From: Rugalucina vietnamica
Lineage: Eukaryota > Mollusca > Bivalvia > Lucinida > Lucinidae
Direction: 5' to 3'
DNA: 64,000 nt
NCBI GenBank assembly: GCA_964017185.1
Contig: OZ024880.1
Location: 44,963,071 to 45,027,070 of the forward strand
Shown here: piece by piece, positions 45,755 to 56,900 of the stretch
How positions within the stretch are numbered: the stretch's first letter is position 1
Layout: each line of letters begins with the position of its first letter
Made by a program: the position numbers and the translations under genes
Notes under the pieces: model-generated
Seen by the model: the letters and a program-made list of their open reading frames with translations, nothing else
Told to the model about the DNA's origin: nothing
The model's database searches: none

Positions 45755-46424
45755 AATATTGGTTTAGAGGTTTAAGCATAGGGACCGCAAAACTATCATT
45801 GACTTTGCCCACTGAGAAGGGAGACAACCATTCGATTCTCCACCACTGTGTTAAGACAATGAGTACATGGTAGTCAGAATTACTCCTGTAACTCTTTAAC
45901 ATTTGCACGCCTTAAATTAACCTTACCATACCATTAGAAAGGCTGTGTCCCCACGGCCCTGTTTTGGATCATGTAGCTTTATCATTTCTTTGCATGTATA
46001 AGGGGCCATAATCTTCAACTACCAAAACTGAAAAGAGAATATAATGTGAAATTATTTAGGTGTTCAATAACTTATTTCGACGTATATATATGCGCTTATC
46101 ATTTCACGATGATGCTGCCGCTTGCGCTACGCCTAGGTGTTTATACGGAACTAATGATAAGGTGGAATGTAATGCCAATGATATTTAGTGCCTGTGATAT
46201 CTGTTTTAATGCAGCTGTTAATTAATATGTTTACGGAACCGATTGTCAAGAATTAAAAGGTAAACATGGCATGTTTTCAATGAGTTTATATGAAAATATC
46301 CTATATATAATGATACTTGTGTCTTATTACGATAAGGTCAAATGGATCTGAACTTTTTTGATTTTGAAGATTATACTTGTAGCTAATTCTATGAATATGA
46401 ATATCTACTGCTTATACTCCTTAT
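45755..46424. other. Unassigned stretch
   Basis: AT-rich. No gene or recognised repeat. Confidence 0.5.
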
Positions 46425-46785
46425 AAGCTGAGGGTGGGGTTGTGGCCATGTAAAACTCGTTTAAGCCCTCCAGCAATTTTATATTACTGATCGTTCATTC
46501 AAAGGCGATACTTCTGTTTTTTTTTTTTTTTTTTTTTGTTTTTTTTTATGTTTTGGTGTTGAATTTTTGTGTTGTTTGCACCTTATGTGCGTTTTCATAT
46601 TTTAGTTAGGTTTAGGCAACTGAGTGTCCGCCTATTGGGAAATATATGCTCACTTGGCTTACAAAATGTTTTCTTAGTACAGGTGTCTAATTGTCTATTT
46701 AGTTTTTTTCCCACTTCGGTTTTTGGAGTGGGAATTTCTTTCTGATTGCGCGTTTTTTCTGATTATTGCCTACTTGTACCCTTTT
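46425..46785 (+). mobile_element. 5'-truncated Penelope-like 3' end
   Basis: 360 bp of the family 3' region with a long T-run (46518-46545), ending CTACTTGTACCC then TTTT. Confidence 0.8.
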
Positions 46786-47043
46786 ACATCCTTATAATGT
46801 TCACATAGTCCCCAGTAATCACACTCTGCTGTAGTGCATATGTGAAAACGGAAATTATTGTAAGAAAATGTGGTATAATTAGAATCCATCCCATTGGTCA
46901 TTTTATCAATGATGAATACGCTTTTTTTACTCATGACTCATCGTTAGCTCATTGGTCAATTTATCAATGATGTATTTGTACTTTCCTTAATACAGTGATA
47001 ATCTGATAACTCAGTGAGCACTATAAAGCGATAACTTTTCTTA
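46786..47043. other. Unassigned stretch with a short direct repeat
   Basis: CATTGGTCATTTTATCAATG and CATTGGTCAATTTATCAATG lie 57 bases apart. Confidence 0.5.
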
Positions 47044-47160
47044 AGCCCCGGTCACATGGCCAGATTTACTCACGTATGCAAATTTTGCGTATATGCAAAT
47101 TTTGCACATTTGCAAATCTGGCCATGTGACCGAAAAGAAAAATTTGCATACGTGAGTATT
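47044..47160. mobile_element. Compact fold-back element
   Basis: CGGTCACATGGCCAGATTT is matched by a perfect inverted copy 50 bases on. TACTCACGTATGCAAATTT also pairs with a later inverted copy at 47140-47158, so two overlapping hairpins can form. Confidence 0.65.
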
Positions 47161-47339
47161 TATTAATTTGCGCCATATAAATGTTAAAAAGGCATTAATG
47201 CAAACTGCAATTATTCCCAAAATGACTGAATAAAACAATACACCATATCTGACCTAATGAAAATAACAGTTCAGTAGAAAGCTATTGGAGGCCTAGGGGT
47301 TAAAGGAATCTCTTAACTGAACTTTAACTTTGCCCTGGA

Positions 47340-47850
47340 TTCAAGGTGAAATTCCTATAACTTGAGCACCATACGTTACGGATATCAATGAATTAATCAT
47401 CACAGACTGCTTACATAATAAGAGAGTAATATCCTTTACGGTTAAGGTAGTCTCCATGTGCTTCTGATGGACCTTCTGATCGGTATGTGGGTGCCACCAC
47501 AGTTAGGAAATCCATATGTCTCATCATAGCCTTTGGTGACATCTTTTAAATCATTACCAGTTGGAAAAGTTACAAACTCCTGCAAACAACTAAAGCTTCA
47601 CAGATCCTGTGAATGCCCTTGTGCCACACCAAATAAATTTCAGTTGTTCTGTACTCAGTTGGAGTGGCGAGCCAGTAGATCGTGCGTGAGTGCTACTTGT
47701 TTTTGCACATCTATTTCATCCCGTACAGTATTTTCCATTGGAGAAAGATCAGGTTCAAGAACCCTGCACACCTTATTGAAGGTTTGCCTAGTCATTCTGA
47801 AGTTTTCCACCTATTGCTTATCTGCACTATCATATCATACCAATCACTAG
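47340..47850 (-). pseudogene. HARBI1/PIF-Harbinger transposase-like pseudogene
   Basis: On the minus strand, in pieces: DWYDMIV, then VENFRMTRQTFNKVCRVLEP, TVRDEIDVQKQVALT, QEFVTFPTGNDLKDVTKGYD, YGFPNCGGTHIPI and, after a frameshift, GPSEAHGDYLNRKGYYSL. The order and spacing fit HARBI1-type DDE nucleases. The residues normally between GG and THIP (including the first catalytic Asp) are deleted. Stops follow VALTHDLLARHSN and GYYSLIM. It is clearly inactive. It could derive from a Harbinger transposon or from a HARBI1-like gene copy. Confidence 0.8.
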
Positions 47851-48009
47851 ATCTTTCTTTTCGCCATTCCTGCTTTTCATGTCCTAACCCCATAGCAAAC
47901 CCCAGTCCAAGGCAGTATGGCAACATTTTACGTCGCTTAAACCTGAACAGTCCATTCATTTTAACTACTTTTACTGATATAAATTTTATCCGATATCTAT
48001 ATTTAGATA

Positions 48010-48135
48010 GTAGAGGAATTGTACTATCCGTGTAGCGAAAACAAAGGTGCTGATCAGCTTCGCAGTTACTGCGAACCTGATCTGCGCCTTTGTTTTTGCT
48101 TATGCAGATTGTTGGTTTTCCCATGCGGCGGCTCA
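48010..48135 (+). mobile_element. M1 MITE, right half
   Basis: From AGTAGAGGAATTGTACTATC to GCGGCGGCTCA, with the palindromic centre present but imperfect. The left half is missing. Confidence 0.75.
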
Positions 48136-48241
48136 TACATAATAAGTTGTCTGTCCGGAGTTTTTATACACGGTCACCCTGCTCTTGTTTTCCATTTAGG
48201 TAAACAGAACAAATCTAAATTTTATTATTGTTCCTACAATA

Positions 48242-48444
48242 TGAGCCTTAAATCTGGGATTCCGACCAGGTCCGACATATCTCGGCCTGTACAATCATCG
48301 AATACCGTTTAAAGCGTGAAATTTAAGATTCAAGTAGAAGAGGACACTATCGCAGTAGCGAAAATAAAGACGCAGTTACTGCACATCTGATCTGCGTCTT
48401 TGTTTTGTATATGCAAATTGTTGGTTTTATGATGCAGTTGCTCA
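48242..48444 (+). mobile_element. M1 MITE, internally deleted copy
   Basis: TGAGCCTTAA to AGTTGCTCA, flanked by TA on both sides. It has lost part of the centre. Confidence 0.75.
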
Positions 48445-48546
48445 TATGATTTTGAGTCTTGTGGAGTCAAACGCCCGGACATTGGTTTAACATGTCTTTG
48501 GTTTAAGATAGCGATTTAATGAAGCAAGTTTACACGCAGAATCCCA

Positions 48547-48782
48547 TGAGCCGCGACGCGAGAAAACCGGTCTTCGGGGTTTCCGACCAGGTCCGACACA
48601 AACCGGCCTGTAAAAGCTCAGAAAAGAGCTAGAAGCTTGAAATTTCGGATTTAAGTAGAAGAGGAATTGTACTATCTGAGTAGCGAAAACAAAGGCGCTG
48701 ATCAGCTTCGCGGTTACCGCGAAGCTGATCTGCGCCTTTGTTTTCGCATAGGCAAAAATCCGGTTTTGTCACGATGCGGCTC
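48547..48782 (+). mobile_element. M1 MITE, full-length copy
   Basis: TGAGCCGCGACG to GATGCGGCTC(C), with CA on both sides. The palindrome GATCAGCTTCGCGGT / ACCGCGAAGCTGATC has 15-bp perfect arms around a single T. Confidence 0.85.
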
Positions 48783-48797
48783 CCATGTAAGATTGAT

Positions 48798-49039
48798 TGA
48801 ACCACGTCATGAGGAAACCGACATTTTGCATATGCGAAAAACACAGGCACATTCATATTCAGATTCGCAGTAACTGCGAAGCTGATCAACGTATTTGTTT
48901 TTGCGAAACGGATAACACAATTCCTCAACTTTCTAAATCAAAACTGTCCTCCCTCTAATAATCTTATGGGCTTGTACAGCTCGGTTTGTGTTGGACCTGT
49001 TCGGAAACCACATTGTTGTTTTTCTCATGACGCGGTTCA
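48798..49039 (+). mobile_element. M1 MITE, full-length copy
   Basis: TGAACCACGTC to GACGCGGTTCA, with AT on both sides. Both ends carry the same base change (GAACC/GGTTC), so the terminal repeat stays paired. Confidence 0.8.
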
Positions 49040-50012
49040 ATCATTGACGTCGACGTCATACCTCCACAAACCCAGAATCGTACAAAACATCATAGTAAAG
49101 ACCCACAATCACTCCTATTGTCCGATAAAATTATTCTCCGTGGAAAAAAAAGTTATGTCAGTAACTTCGACCTGCTCTAAACCTATACTGAGTTCCGTAG
49201 CCAATGCAACTTAATTTTTTCATCTCATCTTTTAAATTTGACAACTATCTGAAAATCGTTCTGCCCGATCAGCATCAAAATGACTCGAAAATCTTTGTGT
49301 TTTATCAAATACAAAGTTTTAGTGCGCATGCGCGTGAACATGCCTCAGGGTAAAGATATGCATTTTCCGTGCCTAGTGCGCTCAGGCTTGAATTTTTTCG
49401 AAATAATGCACACAGTTAAAATCTTTAAAGGTCGTCCGATGAGTGTATGGCAAGTTCAATGTTGTAACCTACGGCTCAACGCCAGAAAACGCCGTTGATT
49501 TTGAGTACCCCAAAATTGCTTGTTTTTAGGCGTACAACGTCACTTGGTCAAGCGGTCGACATAACTGCAGATGCCAACCATATGCTTTATTTTTGTTGGC
49601 AACCAAGCCTTATCAAATAAAGTACATTGCAGTTATGAGAAATTTGTTTTTCATTGTTTCGAGTAGAGTGGTTTGCACACTTTAGCAAGGAATTCGTCAA
49701 ATTCGCTGATTTCCTTCATTTTTCAAACTGACCCCTTTGTCAGTTATTACGCAATTGTATGCAAACGAAAAACGTTTGGCAATTGATATTCACATGTCGT
49801 CTTTGAAAATGGTTGCGCTACATATATGCGGAGACTGAAACCACAAAAAGTTAGTCAAATCTTTCATGCTTTATGACGAGTTGCGTTGGCTGTGGAACCT
49901 CGTATATTTTAAACTGCTGTCTGTTTTGCCTTCGTTTCTTGCCAAATTTGATGCAGAATTGAAAAAGATAGTGCCTTTTAAGAAAATCAATTATCTCCAA
50001 AGAGACAGCAGC
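49040..50012. other. Unassigned stretch
   Basis: No convincing gene. A 72-codon frame at 49280-49498 is not recognised. Confidence 0.5.
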
Positions 50013-50106
50013 AAACCAGGGGACCAATTGTCCTGAGAAAGCTCACCTGAGATTTGGTCTTTGAAAAATGACATCTGGCTAATGGTTATTTCGGTCATGC
50101 TAAAAC

Positions 50107-50215
50107 TGTACAAGTAGGCAATGATCAGGAAAATGCACAATCAGAAAGAAATTCCCACTCCAAAAACCGAGGTGGGAAAAACTAAATTGACAATTTGGTA
50201 CGTATACTTAGAAAA
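50107..50215 (-). mobile_element. Penelope-like 3'-end fragment, 109 bp
   Basis: GTACAAGTAGGCAATGATCA follows AAAACT and the sequence ends near GTATACTTAGAAAAC. It is a minimal 5'-truncated copy inside the AGGTGAGC element. Confidence 0.8.
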
Positions 50216-50462
50216 CGACCTTGACTACTCGCTAAACTTCATTAACTCATAGGCTGACTGTAACTAAGAATTTTATGTCACAGACCACAAAACTTTCCCC
50301 CAAAATCTAATGTTTACATTTTATTTCCATTGAAAAGCATGTGTAAACAAATTTGATCGGCTGTAAGATAATAGGCCAAGATTAGTCAAGGGTCATGATG
50401 TTTACGGTTTATGATAAGCTACTGTCCCTGATACATAATAACAATTTTCTTTGAAAAAAAAA

Positions 50463-50905
50463 TGTAAAGTAGGCAACGATCAGGAAAAGGCGTAATCAGA
50501 AGGAAATTCCCACTCCAAAATCCGAGGTGGGAAAAACTAAATTGACAACTAGGTACTTGTACAGAGATAACATATCGTAAGCCTAGTGAGCAGCTATTTC
50601 CCGAAAGGCGGCCACACAGTTACCCGAACTTAAATGAAAATATGAAAACGTAGATAAGGTTCAAACAGCACAAACATTCAACACCAAAACATAAAACAAA
50701 TGGGACCACAACAGAAGTATCGCCTTGGAACGATCAGTAATATAAAATTACTGGGGCGCATAAACCAGTGTTACAGGCGCCTAAGCACAACCTCATCTTC
50801 TGCAGTGGTTCACAACATTTAGTTAGTTGTTTGGTCCTCGTGGTGAATCTCTAAATAGTCAATGAATCATCAAGGACAAACAAATAAATCATGATAACCA
50901 CCCTC
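50463..50905 (-). mobile_element. Penelope-like 3'-end fragment, 440 bp
   Basis: GTAAAGTAGGCAACGATCAG follows an A-run and the match continues to CAAATAAATCATGATAACCA. Confidence 0.8.
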
Positions 50906-51003
50906 GGTTCATTGGTTCAGGAGAAGAAGCTTTTGAAGGGATTTACCATATATAGGCACGTCGGCGGTCTTCTTTATGTGACCTGAATTCTTTATTTACA
51001 CAG

Positions 51004-51215
51004 GAAAACATGTCCGTGTAATGTATACCACCTTGAACCCCACTTTTATCTTGTAAAACTGGGGTATGAAGGGGTATACCTATTTTTCTTATTTTTGCTC
51101 CAAAACATAGATTGTGGGTACTCGTTAGTCGAGACCGAGGCGGTTCTAACGTGTACCCACAATCTGTGTTTTGAGCAAAAATAAGAAAAATATCAATTCT
51201 TACAATTTAAGAAAA
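51004..51215. mobile_element. M2 hairpin MITE
   Basis: GGAAAACATGTCCGTGTAAT, then AAAACATAGATTGTGGGTAC / GTACCCACAATCTGTGTTTT around a shortened core. TTTTTCTTATTTTTGCTC and its complement extend the stem. Confidence 0.8.
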
Positions 51216-51689
51216 ATCTATATTTAACATGGGCGTGTTTTCGTAATGCACTTACATTCCACCCTCCAAATGAAGCTCCACATATACTTTGACTTTGATT
51301 TACCAATTGGTTTCTAAGAGAATTAAGTTTTAATTCTAGCATGTAAATGGCTTTGGTCAAAGCTTGAAAACGAAGACTCACATAACTTTATCAATTTAAT
51401 AACTTGTCTGTATCTTCCCAGCTACAAAAGTTTCTAAAAATTCTAATGTATATCATTTTTCACTATTGAAAGGCCTATCTGACAAATAAAATTGTTCAAT
51501 GTCAATCCAAGGCCATGATTTATATCAATTATTGTGGGCCAGAGTCCCTGTTGCTACATGCCAAGTTTCGTTGGAAGTCTGTCTTCTGGTTCTGGAGAAG
51601 AAGAGTCTAAGTACCCGAAATTGTGCAATATGGCCCATACTTCCTCTCTTTGAACGTTTTCACTGCAATTGAGAACGCAGTTGAGATGA

Positions 51690-52350
51690 AAAATTCGAGT
51701 TTTCTCCTACAGCGTTTCGTCTATCGACTGATAGGTACAGTAAATGCAGAAATTGAACATATATTGAAAGAAAGTAACAGAAGAAATCCCGGTTATTTCG
51801 TTTTCGCAAACACTTCAATGTTGTGTTGGAAGCACTATAGGGATCAACCATGGTTTTCAGTGTTCAAACATTCGATGGATCACGAGAAAGGTGTTTGAAA
51901 CACCTTTCGAGTGATCCAGCGAATGTTTGAACACTGAAACAAACAATGGTTGATCGCTATTCTTGCATTTTCACTCTAATCCACTTAAAATCTCATGAAA
52001 ATAACATTAACAACGTAAAAACTCACCGAAACCGCGGAGCTTCTTCAACGTCGGCCATTTTGTTTCTACAAAACACATGACATCACGTCGCATTGACCAA
52101 TGACGTCGGCCAAACCCATGTTCAAACGGCACGTGAATTTCATGATTTGAACATGGGTTTTGCTGTTTGAACACGGCTTTCGACCAATCGAAAACGGCTT
52201 CAAACAGCTATGCGCATAGACATCTATGCAAGAATATATGTTCATGGTGCGGAAGTGTTTGCGGAAACGAAATATAATACTTTCATTCAATAAACGTTCA
52301 ATTTCTGCATGGACTGTGCCTATCTATCAGTCAATAGAGTAATTGGTATA
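51690..52350. repeat. Nested inverted repeats with TGTTCAAAC hairpins
   Basis: The outer arms (51700-51790 and 52266-52350) share GTTCAATTTCTGCAT and CTATCAGTC in inverted order. Inside, 51841-51957 is a palindrome centred on GGTGTTTGAAACACC with about 55-bp arms, and 52111-52163 pairs AAACCCATGTTCAAA with its complement. A 91-codon open frame (51623-51898) runs into the palindrome and is not credible as a gene. Confidence 0.65.
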
Positions 52351-52361
52351 GGAGAAAACTC

Positions 52362-52386
52362 GTTTGTTTGTTGTTGTTGTTGTTTT
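52362..52386. repeat. (GTT)n tract
   Basis: Short trinucleotide microsatellite. Confidence 0.8.
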
Positions 52387-52602
52387 CACCTCAACTTCGG
52401 GCAGAATTGTTCTGTACGTCACCGATCATTTACCGATTTGTATGTAAACAATACCACGTGTTTATCAGCTTTGATTATGCTTCATATAGATCTATAATAT
52501 TTTTCATTGGCTGCTGGGGCCCATATTATTCTCATATAGATTATATCATTTCTTTCGGTCTAGAATTTGTAGGCTACGTCTAGAGTCATGTTCTAAACAA
52601 TG

Positions 52603-53027
52603 TGTAACGAACGGCCGAGCCAAGCCACAGCAAACCCCGTCGGTGGAAAAGCATGCTTATCCACCAAGGGTGGTTTACTGCGCTATATACCCAACACTTA
52701 CTCGATTCACAAAGTCTCGAGTTTGAAATTTGCATATTTCCAAGGGAGGCTATCCCGTCACATTACTTCCCCCTCCGAGAAGACTCGTCCCGAGTCTTGG
52801 CCTGGGGACTACATGGGTAAGGCAACCCCGGTCTGGCAGTTGTCATTATCCCACCGCTGCCACCAAATGTAACGAACAGCCGAGCCAAGCCACAGCAAAC
52901 CCCGTCGGTGGAAAAGCATGCTCATCCACCAAGGGTGGTTTACTGCGCTATATACCCAACACTTACTCGATTCACAAAGTCTCGAGTTTGAACTTTGCAT
53001 ATTTCCAAGGGAGGCTATCCCGTCACA
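52603..53027 (-). mobile_element. TRIM: miniature LTR retrotransposon, 425 bp
   Basis: Two direct repeats of exactly 160 bp (52603-52762 and 52868-53027) differ at three bases, start TGTAACGAAC and end CCCGTCACA. AATG precedes the first and follows the second (52599-52602, 53028-53031), a 4-bp target-site duplication. Read on the minus strand, the 105-bp interior starts TTTGGTGGCAGCGGTGGG (a plausible tRNA primer site with TGG) and ends GGAGGGGGAAGTAA (a polypurine tract) just before the second LTR. There is no coding capacity, as expected for a terminal-repeat retrotransposon in miniature. The parental element is not in the window. Confidence 0.85.
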
Positions 53028-53031
53028 AATG

Positions 53032-53775
53032 TTTTAATTATTTGACCCGGTTTAGGCATGTGTCTTTGATTTAGACTTCCCTTGTGTAAAGTTTTGAAAT
53101 TGCAGTACAGTGTGCGTCACCGATCATTTATCGGTTTGTATGTATACAATACTACGTGATTGTCACGAAGCAGGAACCTGAGGAAAAGCATTTACAGGAG
53201 CGGAGCTGGAGAAAAGGGACATTCGTTTTTCATTTTGGGAACAGGGATCCGATCGAGCCTTTACTGGTAGGGCCTTACACGGCTCAGGGATCCTGATGAT
53301 CAGGGGCACTCACTGAAATAAGCCATACAATTCTTCACTTCTTTTTACACAATTTACAATAGTTTTCCGTAATAATATAGATCTACAATTTTGAGGCGAG
53401 ACCCTGAAATAACGGAGAAATTTTTCACACAAGGACCTTCGATCGCCGCTCGCAGTTACGACGACGGAGTAATCGAACACAACCATGTGACGGCATACTC
53501 AAGTGACGTCATGTTAGCTATTAATGGCAGAGGAGATATTCTTGACTAAGTGTCTTCGTTTTATCCGTTTATTTAGGACAAGCTTTGTCGGCGACTTGTG
53601 TGTCAACACGATATTTCGAATGTCTCAACGTGAATAACTGACTGTTACTAGCCGCTACCGCGAATTCCGGTTCCGCTTGACGAAATATTTTCTATCAATG
53701 TACAGAAGAACAGAATAGAACAGAACATTTATACCACCTTCCTGCAATAAGAGCGACGCTATCGCGTCGACGCTA
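53032..53775. other. Unassigned stretch
   Basis: GTCACCGATCATTTATCGGT (about 53114) repeats 52414-52433 on the other side of the TRIM. A CRE-like GTGACGTCA lies at 53502. No gene is recognised. Confidence 0.45.
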
Positions 53776-53936
53776 TTAAGTTTGGATAACTGAGTGATCA
53801 TCTTTGGGGAAATAGCTGCTCTTCGGTTTACTTTTAAATGTCCTCTTCATGTAATTTTGAATGTTTCTTAACTTGGGTTTTCGGATGACACATTGGTTTT
53901 GATTGTACTGGTTTCTGATCGTTGCTTAACATTACT
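53776..53936 (+). mobile_element. Penelope-like 3' end, highly degenerate
   Basis: AGTTTGGATAACTGAGTG...GGGGAAATAGCTGCTC and TTTCTGATCGTTGC match the family 3' region at low identity. Confidence 0.5.
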
Positions 53937-53970
53937 AGGGAACAGAAGTGGTTCACGAATTTATTTATAG

Positions 53971-56900
53971 AACCAGAGGACCAATGTCCCTGTAAACGCT
54001 CACCTGAGACCTGATACATGTATATATATTTGTTTGACTCTAGAGTGGTAATTGCTTAAATATAACCCCAGGCCAGAGTCAGAATAACCCCTGGAGTCAA
54101 TGTCTTTTTCAAATCATAAAAATTCACTCAATTTGCCAATTTGCTGCAAGATTTGCCTTTCAAATGACATGTTAACAATTTTCCCCATTCAAATGCATGA
54201 GCAACCTAAGTTGACCTTGCCGTAAAAAAGGTCAAGGTCATCTCAGGGTCATGATTTATACAAATTTTGTACACCTCCATTCCTTGATGCTTCATGCCAA
54301 GTTTGAAAATCATAGGCCTTCTGGTTCTGGAGAAGATTTTTTAAAGTTTTTTATAGCCATAGCGGCCATCTTGGTCATGTGACCTTGACCATTTATACAA
54401 ACTTTCATTCCCTCTTCCTAAAGATGCTCCACATGAAGTTTGGCTTTGACTGACCAAGCGGTTTCAGAGAAGAAGATGTTTGAATATTATGGTCATTATA
54501 GATGTATATAGCCCCAGGGCAGGGGCAGCCAAACCCTGGGCCCAAAATATTTTCATAAACATAAATATTCATTCCTAGCAAGTTTTCTGCCATTAAATGA
54601 CATTTTCCTATTTTTCCCATTCAAATGCATGGGCGACCTAAGTTGACCTTGCCGTAAAAACGGTCAAGGTCATCCCAGGGTCATGATTTATACAAACTTT
54701 GTAGAGTTCCATTACCTGATGCTTTATGCCAAGTTTCAGTATCATAGGCCTTCTGGTTCTGGAGAAGATTTTTAAAGGTTTTTGCTATTTATAGCCATGG
54801 CGGCCATCTTGGTCATGTGACCTTGACTATTTATACAAACTCATTCCCTCTTCCTAAGGATGCTCCACATAATGTTTGGCTTTGATTGGCCAAGCGGTTT
54901 CAGGGGAGAAGATTATCATTATTATGGAAATATACATGGATATAGCCCCGGGGCAGGGGCAGACAACCCCACAGGGGCTAAAATTTTTCCATTAACATAA
55001 ATCTGTCCATTTGCCTATTCCCAGTAAGTTTTACCCATTAAATAGCATTTTACCATTTTTTCCCATTCAAATGCATGGGCGACCTAAGTTGACCTTGCCG
55101 TAAAATAGGTCAAGGTCATCCTAGGGTCATGATTTATATAAACTATGATGGGCCCACGTCCCCGATGCTACATACCAATTTTCGTGGAAATCGGCCCACC
55201 GGTTCTGGAGATTTTTAAAGGCTTGTGCTATTTATAGCCATGGCGGCCATTTTGGTCATGTGACATGGACCATTTATATAAACTTTCGTTCCCCCTTCCT
55301 AAGGATGCTCCACATGAAGTTTGGCTTTGATTGGCCAAACGGTTTCAGAGGAGAAGATCTTTGAAATTGTGAACGACGGACGGACGCCGGAGCATGGGCA
55401 TACTATAAGCTCACCTGTGAGCCTTCGGCTCAGGTGAGCTAACCAGAGGACCAGTGGTCCTATAAACGCTCACCTGAGATCTGGGATATGTGACTTAAGT
55501 TGACCTTGCCATAAAAAGTGTCAAGGTCATCCCAGGGTCATGATTTATATAAGTTTTATAAAGCTCTATTGCCTGACTCTTCATGCCAAGTTTCAAAATT
55601 ATAGGCCTTCTGGTTCTGGAGAAGATGATTTTTAAAGGTTTTTGCTATTTATAGCCATGGCAGCCATCTTGGTCATGTGGCCTTGACCATTTATACAAAT
55701 TTTCATTCCCTCTTCCTAACGATGCTCCACATAAAGTTTGGCTTTAATTGGCATAGCGGTTTCAGAGAAGCAGATGTTTGAATATTATGGTCATATACAT
55801 GTATATAGCCCCAGGGCAGGGGCAGACAACCTCCTGGGGTCATTTTTTCCATAAACATAAATTTTCTGTCCATTTGCATACTCCCAGCAAGTTGCCCTCA
55901 TTTAATTACATTTTACTATTTCTTCCCATTCGAATGCGTTTGCGACCTAAGTTGACCTTGCAGTAAAATAGGTCAAGGTCATCCTAGGGTCATGCTTTAT
56001 ATAAATTTTGTAGAGCTCCATTGCCTGCTGCGTCATGTCAAGTTTCAAAATCATAGGCCTTCTGGTTCTAGAGAAGATGATTTTAAAGGATTTTGATATT
56101 TATAGCCATGGTGGCCATCTTGGTCATGTGACCTTGACCATTTATACTAACTTTCATTCCCTCTTTCTAAGGATGCTCCAAATAAAGTTTGGCTTTGATT
56201 GGCATAGCAGTTTCAGAGAAGAAGATGTTTGAATATAATGGTCATATACATGTATTTAGCCCCGGGGCAGGGGCAGACAACCCCCTGGGAACAAAATATT
56301 TTCTTAAACATAAAGTTTCTGTCTATTTGCTCATTCCTTGCAAGTTTTCTGCCATTAAATGACATTTTCCTATTTTTCCTATTCAAATGCATGGGTGACC
56401 TAAGTTGACCTTGCCGTAAAAAGGTCAAGGTCATCCCAGGGTCATGATTTATATTAACTTGGTAGACCTCCAGTCGCTGATGCTTCACACCAAGTTTTAA
56501 AATCATTGGCCTTCTGGTTCCGGATAAGATGATTTTTAAATGTTTTTTTCTATTTATAGCCATGGCAGCCATCTTGGTCATGTAACCTTGACCATTTATA
56601 TAAACTTTCTTTCCCCCTTCCCAAGGATGCTCCATATGAAGTTTGGCTTTGATTGGCCAAGCGGTTTCAGGGGAGAAGATGTTTCATTATTATGGAAATA
56701 TACATGTATATAGCCCCGGGGCAGGGGCAGACAACCCCCCAGGGGCTAAAATTTTCCATTAACATTAATCTTCTGTCCATTTGCCTATTCCCAGTGTTTT
56801 ACCCATTAAATAGCATTTTACCATTTTTCCCATTCAAATGCATTGGCGACCTAAGTTGACCTTGCCGTAAAATATGTCAAGGTCATCCTAGGGTCATGAA

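Larger units (their letters stand above)
50013..51612 (+). mobile_element. Degenerate AGGTGAGC element with nested insertions
   Basis: Starts AACCAGGGGACCAATTGTCC with GCTCACCTGAGAT. Diverged repeat units follow (GAAGCTCCACATATACTTTG, TGCCAAGTTTCGTTGGAAG). It is interrupted by two Penelope-like 3' fragments and an M2 hairpin. The 3' hairpin is not found. Confidence 0.6.
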
